In this document: positions 55,841 to 63,957 of the stretch, piece after piece | Layout of the letters: every line of letters begins with the position of its first letter | Numbering within the stretch: position 1 is the stretch's first letter | Source of the DNA: Phocaeicola faecicola | GTDB taxonomy: Bacteria; Bacteroidota; Bacteroidia; Bacteroidales; Bacteroidaceae | NCBI RefSeq assembly: GCF_013618865.1 | Contig: NZ_JABSOE010000004.1 | Span: forward strand, 47,199 to 111,198 | Direction: 5' to 3' | DNA: 64,000 nucleotides | Notes under the pieces: generated by a model | The model's input: the letters and a program-made list of their open reading frames with translations, nothing else | Told to the model about the DNA's origin: nothing | Databases searched by the model: none | Program-made: the position numbers and the translations under genes

Positions 55841-56488
55841 CTATCTTTTTGATTTTACGACACCATCACGGAGCACCAGGATACTTTCCGGCCCCATATT
55901 AAACAACAAGTCCACGATACTCAGGTTGGGAAGGAAACCATGCTTCAACTCAAAAACCTGATAATACGGTTTCGGGAAAAAATCCGGATCTGCCACCCGG
56001 AAATCTTTTTTAGGATGAATCAGTTCCCGGAAATCATCAACTCCCTTCCATTCCGGCACATACTCCTCCGTAATGCACATCTGCGCTTCCAGATCCATCT
56101 GCCGGCACACCCATTCGCATAAATCCCAGTTGAAATCAAACAGGAATTCATACTTATGCTCATAAAAATGAGCCAGTTCGTCTGCATAATAGTCAAAAAA
56201 AGGACTCTGCTTGTATGCCGCCACCAGCGCATTCCAATGTACATGCCTCCAGTTGCCGTGGTCCGAAATACGGATATCCCTCATTCTGACCTTGTCCGAC
56301 TCTTCTTTCTCGGTAGGCACCGTCAATGCCAGTTCCCCTCCGGCAGAAGCAATCACGCAGCGGTTCCGGTACGTCTGTTTCACATAATGGTCTTCCCCTT
56401 CCACGTAAATTTTATCATACGCAAACAACTTTACATAATACTCTACCGGGGGCAGATAAGCCGAAGTCAATATAATTTCTTTCTCCAT
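55841..56488 (-). CDS. WbqC family protein
   Basis: A 215-aa cytosolic protein with the WbqC-like pattern: TSAYLPPVEYYVKLFAYDKI at the start, YVKQTYRNRCVIASAGG, and SDHGNWRHVHWNALVAAYKQ. The family occurs near polysaccharide and S-layer genes and may act on amino-sugars, but its activity is unproven. It lies between the second S26 gene (3-nt gap) and the rhomboids (8-nt gap). Confidence 0.88.
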   Translation of the reverse strand: MEKEIILTSAYLPPVEYYVKLFAYDKIYVEGEDHYVKQTYRNRCVIASAGGELALTVPTEKEESDKVRMRDIRISDHGNWRHVHWNALVAAYKQSPFFDYYADELAHFYEHKYEFLFDFNWDLCEWVCRQMDLEAQMCITEEYVPEWKGVDDFRELIHPKKDFRVADPDFFPKPYYQVFELKHGFLPNLSIVDLLFNMGPESILVLRDGVVKSKR

Positions 56489-56491
56489 ATA

Positions 56492-57439
56492 TTATTGCAC
56501 ACGTTGTAAAAACCTTTCCCAGGAGACTGGGAACCATATACACCAAGCCTTACCGATCAAATGGTCTTCGGGAACAAACCCGAACAGACGGGAATCACAG
56601 AGGTTGACAGGATCATTGGCAGACATCCAGTAGTAATTCTTGGAAAACGTATACTCCTTTACCGGAATACCTTCCACCCATAACGTATCCCCTTTGATTT
56701 GCGCCTGCCTGCCTTCGTGCTGCACGATGGTATTGCACAGCAAGGCCCGGTTCCATGGATATACCTTCACAGAATATCCCCTCGCCGGCACCACAAAAGG
56801 ATAGGCTTCTTTGTTCTTTTCAGTCTGGTTCAAGGGAGTAAAGGTCAGATAATCACCCGCCTTTTGCGACAGAAGATACAGTTCATAAGCACTGAAACTC
56901 CGGATATAGTCTCCATTTTCCGTATATCCGACCAATGTATTTCCTTTTATTCCTACCACATCCAGCAGCGCCAGCAAAATATCCTCCTTGCTGCCCGGAT
57001 ACGTATAAAGGGATTTCGCATCCGGACTGAAGACAGGACTGCCCACATCCATCATCTCATGATTCAGCATCAGAGTGTCTCCCGGCAGCCCGGTACACCT
57101 GCTGATAAACAGTTTGCGGAACTCCAGCCGCTGTCCGGGATTCTCAGGCTTGGGATTATTGAACAACACCACATCTCCCCGTTGTACGGGGCTGACACCC
57201 AAGCGATGATACCCCCATACAGAAGGAAAAGGCAGACGCAAGCCATAGCTCCACTTGTTCACCAGTACCCCCTCACCCTGATACAGACTGTTCTCCATAC
57301 CCGAAGAAGGGATAAAGCAAGAAGTGACAAGCAGTGCTTTTACAAGCAACACTGCCAATACGGTTCCTGCCGCCAACTTCCACCTTATGTTGAGTTTTCT
57401 GTTATTCACGCATCTCCCTTTTTGCCCGTTTTCTGCCAT
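56492..57439 (-). CDS. S26 signal-peptidase-like protein lacking the catalytic dyad
   Basis: A 315-aa protein with one TM (about 20-40) and the S26 fold. Aligned without gaps to LepB motifs, FIPSSGMENSL has Gly47 where the catalytic Ser should be (family pattern PSxSM). FISRCTGLPGD has Ser113 where the general-base Lys should be (family pattern KRxxGLPGD). Other boxes are kept: VQRGDVVLFNNP and CDSRLFGFVPEDHLIGKA. I confirmed both changes from the codons. It is co-directional with an intact lepB 29 nt upstream. A non-catalytic partner or adaptor role is plausible. Ser46 next to the normal position is an alternative nucleophile. Confidence 0.88.
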   Translation of the reverse strand: MAENGQKGRCVNNRKLNIRWKLAAGTVLAVLLVKALLVTSCFIPSSGMENSLYQGEGVLVNKWSYGLRLPFPSVWGYHRLGVSPVQRGDVVLFNNPKPENPGQRLEFRKLFISRCTGLPGDTLMLNHEMMDVGSPVFSPDAKSLYTYPGSKEDILLALLDVVGIKGNTLVGYTENGDYIRSFSAYELYLLSQKAGDYLTFTPLNQTEKNKEAYPFVVPARGYSVKVYPWNRALLCNTIVQHEGRQAQIKGDTLWVEGIPVKEYTFSKNYYWMSANDPVNLCDSRLFGFVPEDHLIGKAWCIWFPVSWERFLQRVQ

Positions 57440-57468
57440 TTATCAGAAAACAAAGCACTTACGAAACA

Positions 57469-58893
57469 CTATTTTATTGAATCCACTAACTTAAAGAGAC
57501 GGTTCCAGCGGATTTTTCCATCCATCCATCCCCGGTCCTGATTCAGAGACAGCCAGATAAAGATAGGCTTACCGACAATATGGTCTTCGGGTACAAATCC
57601 CCAGAAGCGTGAGTCGGCCGAGTTATGACGGTTGTCTCCCATCATCCAATAATAGTCCATTTTAAAAGTATACCGGTCGGTTTCCACTCCATTGATATAA
57701 ATCTTGCCGTCGCGAACTTCCAGTTCATTGCCCTCATAGGCATGAATCGGACGCTCATAAATCGGCAGATTATCCAGAGTCAGTGTCACCGTCTCTCCTT
57801 TCTTAGGAATCCATACCGGACCGTAATTGTCTACTGTCCAACCCGTATACTTATTTACCGGATACAGTCCGCCAGCATTGTCTTCCGGTACATCCTTGAT
57901 GTCTGTTACCAGGTCCTTGCGTGCCAGCAAGGCAGCCTTCGCCTTTTCCGTCAAAGGCATGTTATATACAGATTCCTCTACATAATAAGCCGAAAGATCT
58001 TCCCGGCTGATACCAAGTTCATGACACAAGTCTTCAGGCAACTGTCCCTTGGTGTAAACCAGGTAACGATACTGAACATTATCCGGTTCTTTATTGGGCT
58101 TTCCGTCCAAATATACAATGCGGTCCTTGATTTCCAGTGTCTGGCCAGGCAATCCCACACATCGCTTCACATAATTCTCTCTGCGGTCAACCGGACGAGC
58201 CACCAGTTCACCGAACAACTGCGGATTCTGGTCGATGTATTCACGTCCTGTCCGATAATAGTACTCATAAGCCTGACGCTGCTGTTCCAGGGTCAGTCCT
58301 GAAATATCAATCGGTTTGGACAGTTCCCGGCCAGCCTGAATGCTCAGACGGTAGATATCCTCGGCTGGAATAGCCGTTGCCACCGTATCTCCGGCAGGAA
58401 AGTTAAATACAACGATATCGTTCAGTTCCACCTTTCCCAGTCCATCCACACGTTTATAGTCCCACTTGATCCACTCCAGGTACGACTTACAGTTGAAGAC
58501 AGGCAAGGTATGCTGTGTCAGCGGCATATGCAGCGGAGTCTGCGGAATACGTGCTCCGTAACTCATTTTGCTGACAAACAGATAATCTCCCACCAGCAGC
58601 GACTTTTCCAGAGAAGAAGACGGAATCACATAATTCTGAAAGAAATACAGATTCACAAAGTAAACAGCCACCAGGGCAAACACAATCGCATCCACCCATC
58701 CCATGACCGTTACCACCGTACGGTTAGTAGAGCGCTTCCACCATGTCCAAGGAATCTTCTTTGAAATATATACATCGAAAATAAAAGGCACGACAATCAA
58801 TCCCAGCCAGCTTTTCAGCCAAAGCAGGAAAAGCAGGTACAATGCCAGTACCACGCCGAACTTTATCCACTGTTTCCGTGAAGCCTGTATCAT
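57469..58893 (-). CDS. lepB: Signal peptidase I
   Basis: Inner-membrane protease that removes signal peptides from secreted proteins. It has two N-terminal TM segments (about 11-42 and 60-83). The nucleophile is Ser94 in VIPSSSLEKSL and the general base is Lys243 in YVKRCVGLPGQ. Box E reads GDNRHNSADSRFWG. At 474 aa it is much longer than E. coli LepB (324 aa); the extra length includes residues about 165-235 between the membrane-proximal box and the Lys box. It starts 5 nt after the dapB stop. Confidence 0.95.
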   Translation of the reverse strand: MIQASRKQWIKFGVVLALYLLFLLWLKSWLGLIVVPFIFDVYISKKIPWTWWKRSTNRTVVTVMGWVDAIVFALVAVYFVNLYFFQNYVIPSSSLEKSLLVGDYLFVSKMSYGARIPQTPLHMPLTQHTLPVFNCKSYLEWIKWDYKRVDGLGKVELNDIVVFNFPAGDTVATAIPAEDIYRLSIQAGRELSKPIDISGLTLEQQRQAYEYYYRTGREYIDQNPQLFGELVARPVDRRENYVKRCVGLPGQTLEIKDRIVYLDGKPNKEPDNVQYRYLVYTKGQLPEDLCHELGISREDLSAYYVEESVYNMPLTEKAKAALLARKDLVTDIKDVPEDNAGGLYPVNKYTGWTVDNYGPVWIPKKGETVTLTLDNLPIYERPIHAYEGNELEVRDGKIYINGVETDRYTFKMDYYWMMGDNRHNSADSRFWGFVPEDHIVGKPIFIWLSLNQDRGWMDGKIRWNRLFKLVDSIK

Positions 58894-58898
58894 ATCAC

Positions 58899-59654
58899 TT
58901 AAAATTGAAATAAGTCACTCATTCCTAAAAATCCCTCATGCTGAGCCGTATATTCAGCTGCCAGTACCGCTCCCAGTGCAAATCCTTTCCGGTTTTTCGC
59001 ATCGTGCGTAATGACGATAGAATCGGCTTCCGATTCATAGCGGATGGTATGAATACCCGGAACCTCTCCTTCGCGAATGGCACTGACCGGCAACTCATCC
59101 GCCGCACAGTCGGTAGTACCTGTCACCGTACCGTCGGGGGCTGTCAGCGTACCCATTACCCACTTGTTCTTCCGGTCCAGATTCTCCAGGATACCCTCAG
59201 CCAGCGTAATGGCCGTTCCACTCGGAGCGTCCAACTTATGTACGTGGTGAGTTTCCACCATTGAAACCGAATAATTGGGGAAGTTGTTCATGATTTTCGC
59301 CAGATACTTATTCACAGCCGAGAAGATGGCTACTCCCAGGCTGAAATTAGATGACCAGAACAAGGTCTTTCCTTCTTCCTGGCACAGACGGCGCATTTCC
59401 TCACCGTGCTCACCCATCCATCCGGTACTTCCTGATACCACTTTCACTCCCTGGCGGAATGCCTCCAGGCAGTTGCCGTATGCCACCGAAGGAGCCGTAA
59501 ACTCAATTGCCACATCGGCCGAGCGGAAAGCCTCTGAATCAAAATCCTGACGATTATTTACATCGATGATACAAACTATCTCGTGACCCCGGGAAAGAGC
59601 GATCTGCTCGATTTCCCGTCCCATTTTTCCATATCCTATTAATGCTATTTTCAT
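58899..59654 (-). CDS. dapB: 4-hydroxy-tetrahydrodipicolinate reductase
   Basis: NAD(P)H-dependent enzyme of lysine and meso-diaminopimelate synthesis. The Rossmann motif IALIGYGKMGREIE starts the protein, and the catalytic signature ETHHVHKLDAPSGTA is at about 147-161. It is 251 aa, full length. First gene of a seven-gene co-directional run (dapB, lepB, S26-like, wbqC-like, two rhomboids, EEP) with gaps of 29 nt or less. Confidence 0.96.
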   Translation of the reverse strand: MKIALIGYGKMGREIEQIALSRGHEIVCIIDVNNRQDFDSEAFRSADVAIEFTAPSVAYGNCLEAFRQGVKVVSGSTGWMGEHGEEMRRLCQEEGKTLFWSSNFSLGVAIFSAVNKYLAKIMNNFPNYSVSMVETHHVHKLDAPSGTAITLAEGILENLDRKNKWVMGTLTAPDGTVTGTTDCAADELPVSAIREGEVPGIHTIRYESEADSIVITHDAKNRKGFALGAVLAAEYTAQHEGFLGMSDLFQF

Positions 59655-59676
59655 AAAACGCTAATTATTTTAGCCA

Positions 59677-59684
59677 CAAAGATA
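59677..59684 (-). promoter_or_regulatory. -7 promoter element for the dapB-lepB operon
   Basis: TATCTTTG on the minus strand, 22 nt before dapB, fits TAnnTTTG. No other good promoter is seen until the end of the run. Confidence 0.65.
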
Positions 59685-59736
59685 ACGTTTTTCATTATTA
59701 ATCATTACATTTAGCGAACATTTACACCTCGTTAAC

Positions 59737-61020
59737 ATGGAACAACTTTTACATTATGTATGGAAGCACAAGCTTTTCGACTTGAAACCGTTGCGGACGG
59801 TTACAGGAGAATCTCTTGAAATCCTCGACCCGGGGTTGCCCAATGCCCATGCCGGCCCGGATTTCTTCAATGCAAAGATAAAAATCAACGGCATGCTCTG
59901 GGTAGGAAATGTAGAAATCCACCGGCGCGCTTCCGACTGGCTCCGCCACCAGCACCAACTAGACAAAAACTACGATTCGGTCATCCTGCACGTTGCCGAA
60001 CAAATCGACTGCCAAGTCACACGCAGCAACGGAGAAATCATTCCTCAGCTGGCTCTCCATTGCCCTCCTTACCTACAGACACAATACGAAACCCTGCTTC
60101 GCGAAGACCGCTACCCCAGTTGCTTCCGCATCATCCCCAATCTTTCGGCACTAACCGTCCACAGTTGGCTCAATGCCCTGCAGAGCGAACGCTTTGCCCG
60201 CAAGACCCAGCAGATCGGGAATTTGCTGAACCAGACCGACAACGACTGGGAACAGGCTTTCTTCATCATCTTTGCCCGCAACTTCGGGTTTGGGGTAAAC
60301 AGTGATGTTTTTGAATTATGGGCCCGGAACATTCCCCTGCAGGCCGTCAACAAGCACCGGGACAGCCTGTTCCAGATTGAAGCGTTCTTTTTCGGACAAG
60401 CCGGCTTGCTGGAAGAGCTTCCGGCCGATGATTACTCGGAACGTTTAATCAAAGAATACGGATATTTAAGGCATAAGTTCGGATTATGTCCCTCCAGCGA
60501 ATGCCGTTGGAGATTATTGCGCATGCGCCCGGGCAATTTTCCGCACATACGGATTGCCCAACTGGCCTGTCTGTATCACCGTTCCCAGGGACTTTTCTCG
60601 CAATTGATGGAAACCGCCGATTTAAAATCACTGCGCGACCTGCTCAAAGGCGGCACCTCCGAGTACTGGCTCACCCACTACCGGTTGGGCGAACTTTCGG
60701 AGGCACGTCCCAAAGCACTCAGCAACACCTCCATCGACCTGCTGATTATCAATACCGTCGTGCCTTTCCTGTATGCCTTCGGGAAACGGAGAGACGAAGA
60801 GTCTCTGCTGCTGCGTGCAAGTCGGCTGCTGGAAGAAATCAGGCCCGAAAACAACCACATCATCCGGCTATGGGGTGAATGCGGCATTAAAGCCGCACAC
60901 GCAGGAGACAGCCAGGCACTGATTGAACTGAAAAAGAATTACTGTGATACCAAGAAATGCCTGTACTGCCGTTTCGGCTACGAATACCTGAAAGCCGCCG
61001 TTCCGGATCAACCGACTTAA
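59737..61020 (+). CDS. DUF2851 family protein
   Basis: A 427-aa protein found across Bacteroidetes, with the block NAHAGPDFFNAKIKINGMLW and VGNVEIHRRASDW in the first 80 residues and CDTKKCLYCRFGYEYL at the end, a possible metal site. There are no TM or signal regions. The first part has hints of a nuclease-like fold, but I would not assign a function. Its stop codon overlaps the stop of the convergent dus gene by 4 bases. Confidence 0.88.
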   Translation: MEQLLHYVWKHKLFDLKPLRTVTGESLEILDPGLPNAHAGPDFFNAKIKINGMLWVGNVEIHRRASDWLRHQHQLDKNYDSVILHVAEQIDCQVTRSNGEIIPQLALHCPPYLQTQYETLLREDRYPSCFRIIPNLSALTVHSWLNALQSERFARKTQQIGNLLNQTDNDWEQAFFIIFARNFGFGVNSDVFELWARNIPLQAVNKHRDSLFQIEAFFFGQAGLLEELPADDYSERLIKEYGYLRHKFGLCPSSECRWRLLRMRPGNFPHIRIAQLACLYHRSQGLFSQLMETADLKSLRDLLKGGTSEYWLTHYRLGELSEARPKALSNTSIDLLIINTVVPFLYAFGKRRDEESLLLRASRLLEEIRPENNHIIRLWGECGIKAAHAGDSQALIELKKNYCDTKKCLYCRFGYEYLKAAVPDQPT

Positions 61021-61949
61021 ATCCGGCAGGCTTCTCTCACTCCCTGCAGATACCGCTCCAGGCTTTGGCTCTTCAGTATCTGTTTCCGGGCTTTACGGTC
61101 CATGTCCGGCAACAGATACTCCCATTGTGTCTTCATTTTCTGCAGCAGCTGTGCATCTCCGCCTTCTATCACCGATTCGTAATGAGCATATATCCGGCGG
61201 TGCATCTCATACACTTTCTCATACAGGCAGGAACGGTCCATTGCCACCCCCGTACGGAGAGCAACGGCCAAGGACGGATCGGCCAAGAGTCCGCGTCCCA
61301 GCATCACTCCCTTCAGACGAGGGTATTCGTCCAGCAGGTGCCGGACGGCATCGGCCTCCGTCAAATCCCCGTTGTACACCAGCGGCAGTTCACAGGCCTC
61401 ATAAAACGAACGGAATTCCTCCTGATTGACACTTCCCTTATACTGCTGCTTGCCGATGCGCGGATGCAGCACCACCTCCTGCACCACCGAACGGTTCAGC
61501 AGCGGAAGCACATTTTTCCACTCATCCGCCTCTTTCCATCCCAGACGCATCTTGACGGTAAAACGGACCTCTGTCCAGTGGGTCATCACCTCCAACAGTC
61601 CCGCTATCCGGTCGGGAAAGGCCAACAGTCCCGAACCTTTTCCACGGTTGGCAATCAGCGGGAACGGGCAGCCCATATTCAGGTCAATCTCCCGGTATCC
61701 CAATGCCGTGACCATCCTCACCAGCTGGTCAAACTCCTCCGCTTCCGAAGCCACAACCTGCGGTATCAGGCGGTTCACTTTATTTTGTTCCGGCAACAGT
61801 TCCCGCCGGTCTTTATTTCTGATACTTCCCTTTTCCAGACGCACAAAAGGAGTGTAATACGCATCCACTCCTCCAAAAACCTCACTGTGCGCATTTCTCC
61901 ACGCCGCCTCCGTATATCCCTGTAACGGGGCCGCATAAATTGCTTTCAT
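61017..61949 (-). CDS. dus: tRNA-dihydrouridine synthase
   Basis: FMN-dependent enzyme that reduces uridine to dihydrouridine in the tRNA D loop. The TIM-barrel start is YAAPLQGYTEAAWR and the active-site Cys is in LNMGCPFPLIANRGKGSGLL. The flavin/tRNA-binding part includes VVLHPRIGKQQYKGS, YNGDLTEADAV and GVMLGRGLLADPSL. It is 310 aa. The start at 61949 is preferred, because the -7 element at 61970-61977 puts transcription start near the longer ATG at 61961. Confidence 0.93.
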   Translation of the reverse strand: MKAIYAAPLQGYTEAAWRNAHSEVFGGVDAYYTPFVRLEKGSIRNKDRRELLPEQNKVNRLIPQVVASEAEEFDQLVRMVTALGYREIDLNMGCPFPLIANRGKGSGLLAFPDRIAGLLEVMTHWTEVRFTVKMRLGWKEADEWKNVLPLLNRSVVQEVVLHPRIGKQQYKGSVNQEEFRSFYEACELPLVYNGDLTEADAVRHLLDEYPRLKGVMLGRGLLADPSLAVALRTGVAMDRSCLYEKVYEMHRRIYAHYESVIEGGDAQLLQKMKTQWEYLLPDMDRKARKQILKSQSLERYLQGVREACRI

Positions 61950-61969
61950 AATCTCTTGCATAACAGGAA

Positions 61970-61977
61970 CAAATATA
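61970..61977 (-). promoter_or_regulatory. -7 promoter element for dus
   Basis: TATATTTG on the minus strand, 20 nt before the chosen dus start. It is interleaved with the divergent thioesterase promoter. Confidence 0.6.
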
Positions 61978-61989
61978 CAGATATTTCGC

Positions 61990-61997
61990 TATCTTTG
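61990..61997 (+). promoter_or_regulatory. -7 promoter element for the thioesterase-dprA unit
   Basis: TATCTTTG fits TAnnTTTG, 23 nt before the ATG at 62021. Confidence 0.65.
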
Positions 61998-62020
61998 TAA
62001 AATACACATTAAAAACATTC

Positions 62021-62428
62021 ATGGACAACTATATTTTTGAACTGAAAATGAAGGTGCGCGACTACGAATGCGACCTTCAGGGCATTGTCAACAATGCCAA
62101 CTACCAGCACTACATCGAGCATACCCGCCACGAGTTTCTCCAGACGGCCGGTATCAGTTTCGCACAACTGCATGAGGAAGGCACCGATGCCGTAGTGGCC
62201 CGGCTGAACATGGCTTTCAAGACTCCCCTGAAGAGCGGAGATGAATTTGTTTCCAAGCTGTATCTCAAGAAAGAAGGAATCAAATACATTTTCTTCCAGG
62301 ACATTTACCGCTTGCCCGACATGAAAGTTGTCATCAAGTCGACCGTCGAAACCGTCTGCCTGATTCACGGACGCCTGGGCACCAGCGAACAGCTAGACCA
62401 AACCTTTGCCCCCTATCTTTCTGAATGA
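62021..62428 (+). CDS. Hotdog-fold acyl-CoA thioesterase
   Basis: A 135-aa protein of the 4-hydroxybenzoyl-CoA thioesterase/YbgC type. The active-site region reads VRDYECDLQGIVNNANYQHY, with the family Asp-x-Gly pattern given as DLQGIVN. It also has IEHTRHEFLQTAG. It hydrolyses a short acyl-CoA; the substrate is unknown. Its stop overlaps the dprA start (ATGA), so the two are co-translated. Confidence 0.9.
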   Translation: MDNYIFELKMKVRDYECDLQGIVNNANYQHYIEHTRHEFLQTAGISFAQLHEEGTDAVVARLNMAFKTPLKSGDEFVSKLYLKKEGIKYIFFQDIYRLPDMKVVIKSTVETVCLIHGRLGTSEQLDQTFAPYLSE

Positions 62429-63540
62429 GCAGCCAGGAGACCCTCTACCGGATGGCTCTGACTCGACTTCCGGGAATCGGAATCATCGGGGCCCACAATC
62501 TGCTGAAAGCAGCAGGCAGTGCCACATGTCTGTTCGAGAACCGGAAAAACCTCTCCGAACTGATCCCCGGCATTGCGCCCCACATTGCAGCTGCCTTTGA
62601 TGCCCCGGAAACACTCCGTATCTGTGAGGCCGAACTCCGCTTTGCCGAGAAAAACCAGATTCAGTGTCTGACGGAAGAAGACGAGGCCTATCCTTCCCGC
62701 CTGCGCGAATGCAGTGACGCCCCCATCGTGCTTTTCTACCGGGGGAATGCTGATTTGAACCAGTCGCATGTAATCAGCATGGTAGGAACCCGCCATGCTA
62801 CGGAATACGGGAAGGACCTCTGCCTGCAGTTTGTCCGTCAGTTGCAGGAGCTGCTCCCGGATACATTGATTGTCAGTGGACTGGCGTATGGAATCGACAT
62901 ACACGCCCACCGGGCTTCCCTGCAACAGGGCTTGGAGACCATCGGCGTACTGGCACACGGGCTGGACCGTATCTATCCGGCTGCGCACCGGGGAACGGCT
63001 GCCGAGATGCTTCGTCAGGGAGGACTGCTCACTGAATTCATGAGCGGAACCAACCCGGACCGGCAAAATTTCATCAAACGGAACCGCATCATTGCCGGCA
63101 TGAGCGATGCCACAATTGTCGTAGAATCGGCGGAAAAAGGTGGTTCTCTCATCACTGCAGACATTGCAGAAAGCTATCACCGCGACTGTTTTGCATTTCC
63201 GGGACGCATTACCGACTCGTATTCGGCCGGTTGCAACCTGCTGATACGTACCAACCGGGCTTCCCTCATTCAGAGTGCAGAGGAACTGGTAGAGGCCATG
63301 AACTGGAAAGAAACAACCGTACGGCCTCAGGCCATACAGCGACAGCTCTTCCCGGAACTTTCCGAGGAAGAAGAGAAAATTATCGAATGTCTAAAGATGT
63401 ATCCCGACGGCATGCAGATCAATACCCTGGTGGTGCAATGCAATATCCCCGTCAACCGCATGGCCAGCCTGTTGTTTGATATGGAAATGAAAGGAATGGT
63501 ACGGACACTTGCCGGAGGCATGTACCGCCTGCTTCAATAG
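62425..63540 (+). CDS. dprA: DNA-processing protein DprA
   Basis: Protects incoming single-stranded DNA and loads RecA during natural transformation; it is widespread also in species not known to be competent. A helix-hairpin-helix start (LTRLPGIGIIGAHNLLKAAG) is followed by the Rossmann-like core with MVGTRHATEYG, SGLAYGIDIHAHRASL and AGMSDATIVVESAEKGGSL. A C-terminal winged helix (about 310-370) completes it at 371 aa. Confidence 0.95.
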   Translation: MSSQETLYRMALTRLPGIGIIGAHNLLKAAGSATCLFENRKNLSELIPGIAPHIAAAFDAPETLRICEAELRFAEKNQIQCLTEEDEAYPSRLRECSDAPIVLFYRGNADLNQSHVISMVGTRHATEYGKDLCLQFVRQLQELLPDTLIVSGLAYGIDIHAHRASLQQGLETIGVLAHGLDRIYPAAHRGTAAEMLRQGGLLTEFMSGTNPDRQNFIKRNRIIAGMSDATIVVESAEKGGSLITADIAESYHRDCFAFPGRITDSYSAGCNLLIRTNRASLIQSAEELVEAMNWKETTVRPQAIQRQLFPELSEEEEKIIECLKMYPDGMQINTLVVQCNIPVNRMASLLFDMEMKGMVRTLAGGMYRLLQ

Positions 63541-63557
63541 AAACTTCGGATAGGGAC

Positions 63558-63622
63558 AAAAAAATGGGAGAACGCTTTCTCCCAACCTTGTTAACCTTAA
63601 ATCTAATACTATGAAAAAAATC
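63558..63622 (-). ncRNA. Candidate small RNA of about 65 nt
   Basis: It begins about 7 nt after the promoter listed below. It ends in a TGGGAGA / TCTCCCA hairpin (63565-63584) plus T7 (63558-63564). No gene on the minus strand ends here, and the plus strand has no T-run after the hairpin, so the terminator must serve a short minus-strand transcript. Its central part is the complement of TTAACCTTAAATCTAATACT followed by ATGAAAAAA. No match to a named RNA family is claimed. Confidence 0.55.
63565..63584 (-). terminator. Terminator hairpin of the candidate small RNA
   Basis: A 7-bp stem TGGGAGA / TCTCCCA with loop AAGCGT, followed by seven T residues on the minus strand. Confidence 0.75.
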
Positions 63623-63628
63623 ACGAAA

Positions 63629-63659
63629 CAAAAGTAACGTTTTATCTCAAAAGCACAAA
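63629..63659 (-). promoter_or_regulatory. Orphan Bacteroidales promoter on the minus strand
   Basis: TTTG (63659-63656), a 19-nt spacer and TACTTTTG (63636-63629): a full match to the TTTG-N19-21-TAnnTTTG pattern. No gene follows in this direction before dprA, which is on the other strand. Confidence 0.7.
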
Positions 63660-63812
63660 ATAATATTAGATTATTACTAAATGTTTAAAACTATTTTGCA
63701 TTTCGCGATGTTCACGTACACAAAATAACAATCTTGCAGCCCACAGTTCATCTCTTCACCCCCTTTTCCCCTTCTGGAAGGGATATTCAGTAAATGTCCC
63801 TAAAAAGTAAGG

Positions 63813-63853
63813 TGGCATATAAAGTCGATAGAGTATAATCACTTTATATGCCA
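63813..63853. repeat. 13-bp perfect inverted repeat
   Basis: TGGCATATAAAGT and ACTTTATATGCCA flank a 15-nt loop. It covers the stop codon of the short frame at 63844-63957 and may end a minus-strand transcript. It resembles the outer part of the hairpin at 35268-35313. Confidence 0.55.
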
Positions 63854-63957
63854 TTGCTATTGCCCTTTTTCTGTGTTTTTTCATATAATCCTATCAGTTG
63901 GACATGATGTTCCGGAAGAAGTCTGATGACCTCTTCTGCTCCTGTCTGTAAATTCAT
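63844..63957 (-). other. Short unassigned frame (37 codons)
   Basis: It reads MNLQTGAEEVIRLLPEHHVQ and continues to a basic end (YEKTQKKGNS). The same frame stays open upstream to a TAG at about 63994. It looks protein-like (amphipathic helix), so it could be a small gene or the tail of a broken gene, but I cannot place it in a family. Confidence 0.3.

Noticed and set aside
63611..63637. Eight-codon plus-strand frame (MKKITKQK) after dprA
   Set aside because: Too short to support as a gene; the same bases are better explained by the minus-strand promoter and RNA.
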